In this document: one piece after another, positions 16,017 to 24,448 of the stretch
Layout: the number at the start of each line of letters is the position of its first letter
Position numbering within the stretch: position 1 is the first letter of the stretch
Assembly (NCBI GenBank): GCA_039976075.1
Contig: JBDWFY010000009.1
Coordinates: forward strand, 434,001 to 498,000
Length of the DNA: 64,000 nucleotides
Source of the DNA: JBDWFY01 sp039976075
GTDB lineage: Bacteria; Pseudomonadota; Alphaproteobacteria; Rhizobiales; Stappiaceae
Direction: 5' to 3'
Made by a program: the position numbers and the translations under genes
The notes under the pieces: generated by a model
Seen by the model: the letters and a program-made list of their open reading frames with translations, nothing else
The model's database searches: none
What the model was told of the DNA's origin: nothing

Positions 16017-17069
16017 TCAACTGCCGGACTGACGGGCCAGCTGCCGATAAAGCCGGGGTGTACTGTCGAACCGTTTCTTGAATGCCCGTATGAAGGCCGC
16101 CGGTTCGGAATACCCCAGTCTTTCCGCAATATCCGCGACGCTCTGGTCCGTGGCACGAAGCAGATTTTGAGCTTTCTCAAATCTGACATCATCCGTGATG
16201 GATCTCATGGTGCTACCCATGCCGCGCAGAAGCCGTTGCAACGCGGAGGGCGTCAAACCCAGGCTGTCTGATATGAGGGCCGGGTTTTTATAATGCTCCA
16301 TTGGAGCCAACTTCAGGATGGTTCGGATCTGTTCTTCCAGATCCGGTTTCTCCTGCCTCTGCGCCTGTCGCTCCTTTGCCATTGTACGCATCAGTTCAAA
16401 CAGAGCGAGATCCCGTTTGTAGGAGTGGCGCTGCAATGCTTCCGGTGGGATATGGATAAAATTTTCGCTTTGACCGAAGCGAACGTTTCTGCACAGCACA
16501 CGAGAAACCACAGAGTGGGGTGCGCCGGTTACATGGCTGAGATCAACCCTTGAAGGCCGCCATGATCGTCCCATCACGCCGCGTACCATATTGGTAAAGA
16601 AGACAGTAACGTGATCAGCAAACCGCGCGTGCCGCTTCAGCTGTGGGTCAATCATTTCCCAGGTCAGGGCACACGTCTGCGGCGTCCTGATAAAGCCCAG
16701 CGAAACACCTTCCACCAAAAGCGAAAAATGCTGGCAAAACTCCGCGAGCCCAGTCTGGAGATCCGGTGCACTCAATACCAGATAGCCTGGAATACCCGCA
16801 CTACGTGGTCTGGTTGTATATCCGAGCTTGAAGCCGAACGCCGGATCCTGGAGCACGCTGGCCGCTTCGTCAAAGAACCGCACATAGAGTCGGAGGGGGC
16901 TTCGTACACCTTCGGCTTCAACGTTTGACCGATCAACGCCAAGACGTTCAAAAACGTTTTTTTCCGCGCCTCTAACGCCGGACAACGCGCGTGCCAATCC
17001 TCGCCAAGCGAGGTAATCCACCGAATAGTTATTGTGCATTGCATTAATTTTCATCGCATTGCACTGCAT
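16017..17069 (-). CDS. AraC-family transcriptional regulator
   Basis: A 350-residue regulator with an N-terminal ligand-binding domain of the Arabinose_bd type (about residues 25-215) and a C-terminal double helix-turn-helix (about 245-340). The latter has the SVADIAERLGYSEPAAFIRAFKK signature. In-frame ATGs at 17069, 17054 and 17039 all lack a clear Shine-Dalgarno, so the start is uncertain. The first is kept here. It is divergent from a LuxR-type gene, with palindromes between them, and may control that gene and the thiolase / acyl-CoA ligase beyond. Confidence 0.82.
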   Translation of the reverse strand: MQCNAMKINAMHNNYSVDYLAWRGLARALSGVRGAEKNVFERLGVDRSNVEAEGVRSPLRLYVRFFDEAASVLQDPAFGFKLGYTTRPRSAGIPGYLVLSAPDLQTGLAEFCQHFSLLVEGVSLGFIRTPQTCALTWEMIDPQLKRHARFADHVTVFFTNMVRGVMGRSWRPSRVDLSHVTGAPHSVVSRVLCRNVRFGQSENFIHIPPEALQRHSYKRDLALFELMRTMAKERQAQRQEKPDLEEQIRTILKLAPMEHYKNPALISDSLGLTPSALQRLLRGMGSTMRSITDDVRFEKAQNLLRATDQSVADIAERLGYSEPAAFIRAFKKRFDSTPRLYRQLARQSGS

Positions 17070-17118
17070 TTAATCCGATTAAATATCAATTTTCAACAAA
17101 AATTATCAATTTAATCGG
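17070..17118. promoter_or_regulatory. Palindromic operator candidate between araC- and luxR-type genes
   Basis: TTAATC-C-GATTAA at 17070-17082 is a local palindrome. Overlapping it, CCGATTAAAT (17075-17084) recurs as a perfect 10-bp inverted copy ATTTAATCGG at 17109-17118, 34 bp centre to centre. Both lie beside the AraC-family start. Confidence 0.5.
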
Positions 17119-17304
17119 GTGAATAGTCCGCTACCAATTTGATGAAGGGTTTTGCAAACGACAATTCGTCGTAGTCGGAGCCGGTAGATTTTAAATTGAT
17201 GACGGCATTGTTTGATCGGAAATTTCTTCCACATCGGTGCAGATGTCGCAAAACATAAATCGGTGGTGCTGGAATAGCGTGCTGCTTCAGGAGAGGGCTT
17301 GATC

Positions 17305-18126
17305 ATGAATATCATTGACCGGAAATCATCCAAATCTGTCGTATCGCTTACACGGATCGACTCTCTGGTATCGGCAAATTCAGTTCAGGCGCGTGTGACA
17401 CGGTCGGTGGTGATCGGAGACCCTCATCCGGCTTTTGCAGTTGGCTTATCCGGGCTTGTCGCAAAAAATGCCGGTTCCGTTGATCTTGCGCCCGTTACCA
17501 CGAAGAGCTATCCCGAGATTTTGCAATGGGCTGCTCGAAACCCCGACGGCACGGTTGTTGTTAATCCTGCCGTACCGGGTGCGCCGGGGCTGCACGCCGC
17601 TGCGCGAATTCGCCGTGTTGCACCTCATGCTCGAATAATCGTGGTGATTGATCAGGATGATCATGGCCTAGCGACTTATTTCACCCGTCATGGCGCTGAT
17701 GCGGTTATCTCCAAGCTGGTCGATGTTGAAGTATTTGAAGGCCTGATTTGCGGTGCTCGTGACCCACAGGGTGTTCACCTGGAGTTGGACACCGGCGAGC
17801 GAAAGAGTTTTTCAGTCGATTTTTACGAAGCGCTGTCCGGATTGACGAAGCGCCAGGTGACAATCCTGACCCGCCTCAAAGAGGGACGCCTTAACAAGCA
17901 AATTGCTCATGAACTGGGCATCACGGAAGCAACCGTGAAGCATCATGTATCCGCTCTTTTGGCGACTCTTGGTTTTTACAGCCGCAGTCAGCTTGTGGCC
18001 TTGATCAACGAATTGCGGATATCCCTGACACTGCCTGAAAGCAACCGGGCAAGATCGTCCGGGCTCAGTCGTGCCGGTGGAATGCGGCCAATGGGCGATG
18101 CGGCTGGCGTGCGTGTTTCCGGCTAG
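17305..18126 (+). CDS. LuxR-type regulator with degenerate receiver domain
   Basis: A 273-residue protein built like a NarL response regulator: a receiver-like domain (about residues 33-150) and a LuxR helix-turn-helix (about 185-240, with NKQIAHELGITEATVKHHVS). The phosphoacceptor position, normally aspartate before the MPG loop, is asparagine 87 (VVVNPAVPG). The aspartate of GDPHP and the lysine K137 remain. It is therefore unlikely to be controlled by ordinary phosphorylation. ATG 17305 follows CAGGAGAGG. It is divergent from the AraC gene and is followed, 128 bp on, by the thiolase. Confidence 0.82.
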   Translation: MNIIDRKSSKSVVSLTRIDSLVSANSVQARVTRSVVIGDPHPAFAVGLSGLVAKNAGSVDLAPVTTKSYPEILQWAARNPDGTVVVNPAVPGAPGLHAAARIRRVAPHARIIVVIDQDDHGLATYFTRHGADAVISKLVDVEVFEGLICGARDPQGVHLELDTGERKSFSVDFYEALSGLTKRQVTILTRLKEGRLNKQIAHELGITEATVKHHVSALLATLGFYSRSQLVALINELRISLTLPESNRARSSGLSRAGGMRPMGDAAGVRVSG

Positions 18127-18254
18127 ATTTCAAATAACGCGCACAGGATCTGTTTCGCGATCGTGCCTTTTGACGTTATGGTTCGCCCTTGGCTCAAGAT
18201 TGCCGGGCAGCAGCACAGTATTGTCGAATTGGTGGAAATGGGGAGGGACGGTCC

Positions 18255-19448
18255 ATGACCGGAACAAGAAGCGTGGTTATTGTTTCAGGTGCCAGAACCG
18301 GAATCGCAGATTTTGGTGGTGGCTTGAAGGATGTTCCACCGAGCACTCTTGCCAGCCACGTCACGTCAAATGCGATTGAACGGGCCGGCCTGGCAGCCGA
18401 CCAGATCAATCATGTTGTTTTTGGAAATGTAATTCACACCGAAGCACGGGACATGTACTTGTCCCGTGTCGCCGCCATTGAAGCTGGCATACCCAAGGAA
18501 GTACCGGCGCTGACAGTGAACCGCTTATGCGGTAGCGGGCTGCAGGCCGTGGTCTCGGCAGCACAGGGCATCATGCTGGGAGATTCCGATATCGCCGTTG
18601 CAGGTGGTGCTGAAAGTATGAGTCGCGCACCCTACAATGCGCCCGGCGTCCGCTTTGGTGTCAAAATGGGTGATGCACCGCTGACCGACATGATGCTTGG
18701 GGCGCTGCACGATCCCTTCGGCCACGGCCACATGGGTATAACGGCAGAAAATATCGCCGACCGTTTCGGGATTTCTCGCGAAACTCAAGATGCATTTGCA
18801 GTCGAAAGTCACAAGAGGGCGGCCGCTGCGATAGAGGAGGGGCGGTTCAAGGATCAGATTACACCTTTTGAAATCGCGACCAGAAAGGGTCCGGTCATCT
18901 TCGACAGAGACGAACATGTCAGACCAGGTGTCACTTTGGAGGATGTAGGCAAGCTTCGTGCTGCGTTCAAAAAAGATGGCTCTGTTACTGCGGGCAATGC
19001 ATCGGGCATCAATGACGGTGCAGCCGCGCTTGTCCTGATGAACGCCGAAAGCGCCGAAAATGATGGCATCAAGCCAATGGCCCGCATTTGTGCCTACGGG
19101 CATGCAGGTGTCGAGCCGAGCGAGATGGGGTTGGGGCCGATACCTGCGTCAAAGATTGCGCTTGAAAGGGCGGGACTGACTGCATCTGATCTTGATGTCG
19201 TTGAATCAAACGAGGCTTTCGCTGCGCAGGCCTGTGCTGTTTCGCAGGAGCTTGGACTTGATCCCAAGATCGTGAATCCCAATGGCGGCGCCATTGCTTT
19301 GGGTCATCCGGTCGGAGCCAGCGGTGCGATCATATTGATCAAAGCCCTGTATGAACTTCAGCGAACAGGCGGTCGGTACGGCTTGGTCACCATGTGTATC
19401 GGTGGCGGGCAGGGGATAGCGCTCATCGTTGAGGCTGCTACACCATGA
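18255..19448 (+). CDS. Acetyl-CoA acetyltransferase (thiolase)
   Basis: A 397-residue thiolase. The acylated cysteine is C92 in NRLCGSG. The histidine of LGHPVGASG and the second cysteine in TMCIGGGQG complete the active site. The length fits biosynthetic (PhaA/BktB) or degradative thiolases, and the sequence does not decide which. GGGAGGG at 18241 sets ATG 18255. It precedes an acyl-CoA ligase on the same strand, suggesting fatty-acid or other acyl-CoA use rather than polyhydroxybutyrate, as no phaB or phaC is near. Confidence 0.88.
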   Translation: MTGTRSVVIVSGARTGIADFGGGLKDVPPSTLASHVTSNAIERAGLAADQINHVVFGNVIHTEARDMYLSRVAAIEAGIPKEVPALTVNRLCGSGLQAVVSAAQGIMLGDSDIAVAGGAESMSRAPYNAPGVRFGVKMGDAPLTDMMLGALHDPFGHGHMGITAENIADRFGISRETQDAFAVESHKRAAAAIEEGRFKDQITPFEIATRKGPVIFDRDEHVRPGVTLEDVGKLRAAFKKDGSVTAGNASGINDGAAALVLMNAESAENDGIKPMARICAYGHAGVEPSEMGLGPIPASKIALERAGLTASDLDVVESNEAFAAQACAVSQELGLDPKIVNPNGGAIALGHPVGASGAIILIKALYELQRTGGRYGLVTMCIGGGQGIALIVEAATP

Positions 19449-19611
19449 TGGTCAGCCAGTCGAACCGGATAACAGACGGGATTGCTGGTCGCTGACGTCG
19501 CGATTTAACCCACTGCCAATTCCTGAGTGCGAATTTCCTCACCACGATTGCTGAACCGTGTACCTTCGTGGCATGATCTCAACTCGCTGCTTGAGTTCAC
19601 GGGAGGACACG

Positions 19612-21210
19612 ATGGCAACGCAGGAACAGATGGCGGACCTTCGGGCTGTGGAGACAATCACGGACCTGGTCGAAAGGGCGATGAAAACCTATGCTGGCGA
19701 CACCGCTTTTATCAATTTCGGACAGACGCTGACATTTGCAGAATTGGATACACACTCGCGTAACCTGGCAGCTTACCTGCAAAATGAGATCGCAATTGAA
19801 AGGGGTGATCGCGTTGCGTTGATGATGCCGAACATGTTTGCGTTCGTTATCTCCTCTGTTGCCTTGATGCGACTGGGGGCCATTCAGGTCAATGTCAATC
19901 CGCTCTACACTGCGAGGGAATTGGCCCATCAGCTTCAGGATTCCGGCGCGACCACCCTGATTATCTTTTCCGGATCAACGCCGGTCTATGCTCCCATTAA
20001 GGATGAGGTGCCGGTTGAGGCCGTGGTCGTGGCAACTTTATCCGACGGGTCTCCGTCGGTCATTCCCAGCCCGCCGGTGGATCCGGAAACCGGAGCCCAT
20101 GTCTTATTGGCCGAAGCGCTCGAAATCGGAGCAGATCTGCCATTTGAACCGACAACCGTGTCCGCCGAAGATGTCTTGTTTTTGCAATATACCGGCGGAA
20201 CCACTGGTGCGTCCAAAGGGGCTGTTCTCACCCATGGCAATCTTTTGGCAAATATTCGCCAGTATCGGGAGTTCAGTCCCGAAATGACACTTCCCGGTCA
20301 GGAGGTGATTATCACCCCGTTGCCGCTGTATCATATCTTTGCGCTGATGGTGAACTTTCTGGCGTATTTTGCCGTCGGGTCGAAGAATTACCTGATCACC
20401 AATCCCCGCGATATGGATAGCTTTATTGCCGCGATCAAGGAAAGCCGTCTGACCGCGATGACAGGCGTCAATTCGCTCTTTGCCGGCATGATGATGCATC
20501 CGGATATTGACGAGGTTGATTTTTCTCACTTGAAAATTGCCATCGGTGGCGGCACCAAAATTATGCCGGTGATCTCCGATCGCTGGAAGGCTTTGACTGG
20601 CAAACACATCTGTCAGGGATACGGCCTTTCAGAGACTTCGCCGGTTCTTACGCTTAATCCGCCGGAGGCAGATTATTTTTCTGATGCGGCTGGGCTACCC
20701 TTTCCCGAAACAGATATTCGCATCCTCGGCGATGACGACGAGGAGGTTGCAGACGGAGAGAGGGGGGAAGTCTGCGCCAAGGGACCGCAGGTGATGAGCG
20801 GATATTGGAATCGTCCCGAGGAAACCAAGCTGGCCTTTACTGCCGATGGCTATTTCCGGACCGGAGATATAGCAATCAGAGAGCCAAATGGAATGATCCG
20901 CATCGTCGACCGCAAGAAGGATATGGTGCTGGTCTCGGGCTTTAACGTCTATCCCAATGAAGTCGAGCAGGTGGTGTCGGAGTATGAGGGCATTGTTGAA
21001 TGCGCGTGTATCGGCATCCCGGATGAAAAAACCGGAGAGACAGTTAAATTGTTTGTTGTGGTGGGCGATGATAACAACATCTCAAAGGATGAGATCATCA
21101 AGCACTGCCGTGAAAATCTCGCCGCTTACAAGGTTCCCAGTCAGATAGCTTTTATCGATGCTGTGCCCAAATCGGCTGTGGGGAAAATTCTACGGCGCGA
21201 GCTGCGATAG
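19612..21210 (+). CDS. Long-chain acyl-CoA ligase (AMP-forming)
   Basis: A 532-residue AMP-binding enzyme that activates carboxylic acids as CoA thioesters. The P-loop-like YTGGTTGASKG, the GYGLSETSP motif, the YFRTGDIA stretch and the C-terminal lysine of SAVGKILRRELR are all visible. This pattern is closest to FadD-type long-chain fatty-acid CoA ligases. ATG 19612 has GGGAGGA ten bases upstream; an earlier in-frame ATG at 19558 lacks one. It is 163 bp downstream of the thiolase. Confidence 0.87.
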   Translation: MATQEQMADLRAVETITDLVERAMKTYAGDTAFINFGQTLTFAELDTHSRNLAAYLQNEIAIERGDRVALMMPNMFAFVISSVALMRLGAIQVNVNPLYTARELAHQLQDSGATTLIIFSGSTPVYAPIKDEVPVEAVVVATLSDGSPSVIPSPPVDPETGAHVLLAEALEIGADLPFEPTTVSAEDVLFLQYTGGTTGASKGAVLTHGNLLANIRQYREFSPEMTLPGQEVIITPLPLYHIFALMVNFLAYFAVGSKNYLITNPRDMDSFIAAIKESRLTAMTGVNSLFAGMMMHPDIDEVDFSHLKIAIGGGTKIMPVISDRWKALTGKHICQGYGLSETSPVLTLNPPEADYFSDAAGLPFPETDIRILGDDDEEVADGERGEVCAKGPQVMSGYWNRPEETKLAFTADGYFRTGDIAIREPNGMIRIVDRKKDMVLVSGFNVYPNEVEQVVSEYEGIVECACIGIPDEKTGETVKLFVVVGDDNNISKDEIIKHCRENLAAYKVPSQIAFIDAVPKSAVGKILRRELR

Positions 21211-21399
21211 CGGCTCCAGCGTTATCGACTATCACTAAGTGGCTGATTCGATCCGGTGCTCATCTGGTTGTGCAATTAAAAAATGCTGCAATTGCTTCCA
21301 AGTCTGCATTAAGCGAAGCTGCAATATTCACCCACATTCAACCAGTGGGTAACCAGTAAATTTGCATTATAAGACGGTTTCTTAAAATTGCCGGTAGCG

Positions 21400-21420
21400 A
21401 CCGGGTCCTAAAGACCCGGT
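21400..21420 (-). repeat. Perfect hairpin carrying the stop codon of the 30-residue ORF
   Basis: Arms ACCGGGTC (21400-21407) and GACCCGGT (21413-21420) enclose a 5-base loop. The TAG stop of the small minus-strand ORF lies in that loop. An AT-rich stretch follows about 10 bases further on, so this may be the transcript end or a 3' stabiliser. Confidence 0.5.
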
Positions 21421-21500
21421 GCTGCTACAGCAAAGCCGAGGGCGATGAAAAATATACCGGCGGCCAGTGGTGCCATAAATGGCAAAATTATCTTAATCAT
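21408..21500 (-). CDS. Putative 30-residue single-helix membrane peptide
   Basis: A short ORF encoding 30 residues, almost all hydrophobic, beginning MIKIILPF and ending VAAPGL. It would form one membrane helix. Support comes from an excellent ribosome site (AGGTGGAGA, with spacing suited to ATG 21500), a perfect hairpin at its stop, and a palindrome just upstream. I do not recognise the family. It resembles in kind the tiny subunits that associate with membrane enzymes, but no partner gene is adjacent. The main alternative is a chance ORF. Confidence 0.55.
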   Translation of the reverse strand: MIKIILPFMAPLAAGIFFIALGFAVAAPGL

Positions 21501-21514
21501 AACATTCTCCACCT

Positions 21515-21529
21515 GCTCAATTATTGAGC
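21515..21529. promoter_or_regulatory. Palindrome upstream of the 30-residue ORF
   Basis: GCTCAA-TTA-TTGAGC is a perfect 15-bp palindrome. It ends three bases before the ribosome site of the small minus-strand ORF, where a repressor would block transcription or a hairpin would affect translation. Confidence 0.35.
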
Positions 21530-21672
21530 TGTTACTTATGTAGGAAGAGAATTGATAATTGCATGTGGTGTAGGTCACAGTTTGGACACTATTTCATCAA
21601 GTACGCGTGAAATCGTGAGCTTTCAGCTGGAATGGAATTCAAATTTCGATGAAAATGCGAAAAATTGAATGA

Positions 21673-22329
21673 CTATTCGAACGCGGGTTCCTCCGCTCGG
21701 CAACATCCATTGAGAAGCTTTTCTCCCTCGGGAGTACTGAGAAACAGGACACCAACTTCCATATCTGTATCAACGGGTTGCGCTTGACAGGTGACGCCGG
21801 GCTGGTGCACGAGCCGCAATGAGACTTTTGGCGACTGCGCATAAAGAAATCCGGGGCGCGTAAACCCTTCTGCAGTCGCTGCCTGAGACAGTGGAACTGT
21901 AATGTCGGGTTCTGCTGGGCTCCCGAGCCCGGTCCAGACAAAAAGGGTGTTATATTTCCAACGAACATACCAGTTGGGTTCTGTACCACTGCATATTCCG
22001 GCAATCGGAACATCAGTGCCGCTGAACGTTTTGGGCTCGGTCCATTTCAAAAATCGAAGCGATGCCCAGCCCATACTCTCCTGAGCGTTCACCTGCAGCC
22101 ATTCCGTATTGCCGACCTTGGTGCTGATGCCGGTGGAACGCACAATCGTTCCGTTCTTCAGCGAGTGGATTGTGGCCTCGTTGGTGCCCGGTCCGCTCCG
22201 AATGTTCAGAGTATCATCAGCCGCCACATCTACGACCCGATAATAACCCCGTTTGACGGTTTGAGAGTCAGCATGTGCTACTGCGGGAAGGATCGCAATC
22301 AAACAAAATATGAAAATTCTTAAAGTCAT
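21673..22329 (-). CDS. Secreted SH3b-domain protein
   Basis: A 218-residue exported protein. A signal peptide covers about residues 1-20 (ending AVAHA). A bacterial SH3 domain follows (about 25-90, with LNIRSGPGT), then an unnamed C-terminal domain of about 120 residues with several cysteines (IAGICSG, VTCQAQ, GCCRAEE). SH3b domains usually bind peptidoglycan or proteins in the envelope. AGGAGA precedes ATG 22329, and an upstream ATG at 22383 would spoil the signal peptide. The function is not known. Confidence 0.75.
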   Translation of the reverse strand: MTLRIFIFCLIAILPAVAHADSQTVKRGYYRVVDVAADDTLNIRSGPGTNEATIHSLKNGTIVRSTGISTKVGNTEWLQVNAQESMGWASLRFLKWTEPKTFSGTDVPIAGICSGTEPNWYVRWKYNTLFVWTGLGSPAEPDITVPLSQAATAEGFTRPGFLYAQSPKVSLRLVHQPGVTCQAQPVDTDMEVGVLFLSTPEGEKLLNGCCRAEEPAFE

Positions 22330-22473
22330 TTCATCTCCTGATCTATTCTGCGGACGATAACAGAATAGTCGCGCAGGAGACAATCGTTTGCACTGCTGAA
22401 ATCAATGAATTATCAGGCCGTTTCAGGATTACGGCCTGATGGATTGCAATCCTCGGCAGTGACACAAAACTGC

Positions 22474-22728
22474 TTACTGTGTTTGCGGAATACGGCTGCA
22501 AAGATACGCGGCAATCAGCATGTAGGCCGGGGCCCAGGCGTCAAGCAGCAAATGTTCCCAATAAGAGAAGCTGTATACTTTTCCGTTCGCCGTCAGATCA
22601 ATTAATGACGTGAGCCGGAGCTTGCCGTGATCGACAAAGAAGAGCAAGTCAGTCAGCATTACATAGGCACATGCTGCCAAGAGTGCGTAACTCACCCACT
22701 TAAATGCGAAGTCAGCTACCTTCCTCAT
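22474..22728 (-). CDS. Small hypothetical membrane protein
   Basis: An 84-residue protein with two probable membrane helices (about residues 8-30 and 58-78), joined by a polar segment. GAGGAAAAC precedes the ATG. I do not recognise the family. It lies upstream of the SH3b gene on the same strand but 144 bp away. A long AT-rich gap on its other side would hold its promoter. Confidence 0.6.
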   Translation of the reverse strand: MRKVADFAFKWVSYALLAACAYVMLTDLLFFVDHGKLRLTSLIDLTANGKVYSFSYWEHLLLDAWAPAYMLIAAYLCSRIPQTQ

Positions 22729-23200
22729 GTTTTCCTCGCAAGTAACTTAGTGTTAGTAATGTAGAGTGAAAATATACATCAAATTATCTCAATTGGAAAT
22801 AGTAGTGATATATTTTGAGTTAATAGAACGTTACTGTATCATCAGTATTTTTATCAATTAAAAATTGAAGTATATTTCGATCAGAGAATGCTAATAAATT
22901 GAAAATTGGCTGTTTTGCTGGAGCCAAGTCAACATTTCTATTGAATGTCGATGTGGTGAGACAGATTTGCTGTCATATTTTGTTCGACGCTTATCTTAAT
23001 GGATTGTTGGGTCTATTCTCATTGGGTCGGCAGCCGCACGCACTCGAGACAAAACAAATAGGCTTTTAAAATGATCTCTCCCTGTTCTTATGTAACAAGG
23101 GACTCTACCTTCACAATCAAAACTCGGTTCTTAATCGGTCTTTGCTTTAGTCGCGGAATTGAAACCTAGTATGGCTGATCCGCACCAGGGAGTCCAAACC
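22729..23200. other. AT-rich intergenic region upstream of kbl
   Basis: About 470 bp without a convincing gene, divergent between the small membrane protein and kbl. The only structure noted is an imperfect inverted repeat CCCTGTT / AACAAGGG at about 23080-23102. The base composition is clearly AT-richer than the flanking genes. Confidence 0.35.
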
Positions 23201-24388
23201 ATGTCCGTCCGTTTCGATCAACATCTTACCCGGGAATTGACAACAGTCCGGGAAGCAGGGCTGTATAAATCCGAAACAGTTATTCTCTCTCCGCAATCGG
23301 GCTCCATTGACGTCGACGGCGGACGGAAAGTACTGAATTTTTGCGCCAACAATTATCTGGGATTAGCGGACAACAGGGAGCTGGTTGACACAGCCAAGAA
23401 AGCTCTGGATCGCTACGGATACGGCATGGCATCCGTTCGATTTATCTGTGGCACTCAAGAGGAACACAAACAGCTGGAAGCGCGTATCTCAGGCTTTCTC
23501 GGGATGGAGGATACGATCCTATATTCTTCCTGCTTTGACGCTAACGCCGGTCTTTTTGAGACGCTGCTGGGACCGGAAGATGCCATCATTTCCGATGCAC
23601 TCAATCATGCGTCCATCATTGATGGGGTCAGACTCTGTAAAGCTCAACGGCATCGGTATGCCAATAATGATATGGGTGAGCTGGAAGAGCGACTGAAGGC
23701 AACGCAGGATGCGCGGTTTCGCCTGGTTGCGACAGATGGTGTGTTTTCGATGGACGGGATTATCGCCAACTTAACCGGCATATGTGATCTCGCGGAGAAA
23801 TACGACGCCATGGTGATGGTCGACGATAGCCACGCGATCGGGTTTGTTGGTGCTGGAGGGCGGGGCAGTCCGACTCACTGCGGTGTGGAAGGGCGAGTGG
23901 ATATCCTTACCGGCACGCTGGGGAAAGCGCTTGGTGGTGCATCGGGTGGATATACATCAGCGAGCGCGAAGGTTGTTGACTGGCTGCGCCAACGATCGCG
24001 TCCTTATCTGTTTTCCAACACGCTGGCACCGGTTATTGCGGCAACCTCCTTACGGGTGTTTGACATGCTGGAAAATGGTGACCAGCTTCGCAAAACGCTT
24101 CAGGATAACGCGGTTTATTTTCGAAAGAACATGACGGAAGCGGGATTTGAGCTGGGAGGAGCAGATCATGCAATTATTCCGGTGATGCTTGGCGAAGCCA
24201 AGCTGGCACAGCGCATGGCGCAGGGTATGTTGAAACGGGGTGTTCATGTCACGGGCTTCTTTTTTCCCGTCGTCCCTCAAGGAAAAGCGCGAATCCGTAC
24301 GCAAATGTCTGCTGCACATACACGAGCGGACCTGGACACGGCGATTGCTGCTTTTATTGAAGTCGGCAGAGAGCTGAAAGTCATCTAA
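23201..24388 (+). CDS. kbl: Glycine C-acetyltransferase (2-amino-3-ketobutyrate CoA ligase)
   Basis: A 395-residue PLP enzyme that splits 2-amino-3-ketobutyrate with CoA to glycine and acetyl-CoA, the second step of threonine breakdown. The NFCANNYLGL, SVRFICGTQ and TGTLGKALGG (PLP lysine) stretches closely match E. coli Kbl, as does the length. ATG 23201 is chosen by family alignment and a GGGAG upstream; ATG 23159 would add 14 residues. It forms an operon with tdh 60 bp downstream and supplies glycine to the one-carbon block nearby. Confidence 0.94.
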   Translation: MSVRFDQHLTRELTTVREAGLYKSETVILSPQSGSIDVDGGRKVLNFCANNYLGLADNRELVDTAKKALDRYGYGMASVRFICGTQEEHKQLEARISGFLGMEDTILYSSCFDANAGLFETLLGPEDAIISDALNHASIIDGVRLCKAQRHRYANNDMGELEERLKATQDARFRLVATDGVFSMDGIIANLTGICDLAEKYDAMVMVDDSHAIGFVGAGGRGSPTHCGVEGRVDILTGTLGKALGGASGGYTSASAKVVDWLRQRSRPYLFSNTLAPVIAATSLRVFDMLENGDQLRKTLQDNAVYFRKNMTEAGFELGGADHAIIPVMLGEAKLAQRMAQGMLKRGVHVTGFFFPVVPQGKARIRTQMSAAHTRADLDTAIAAFIEVGRELKVI

Positions 24389-24448
24389 AGGTGCCAGACC
24401 GGCTGCGGAATGATTGGTGATGTAAAGGGGTACGCACGCGTGACGAAT

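Noticed and set aside
18255..21210. Polyhydroxybutyrate synthesis operon
   Set aside because: The thiolase is followed by an acyl-CoA ligase, not by phaB or phaC, so this role is not supported by context.
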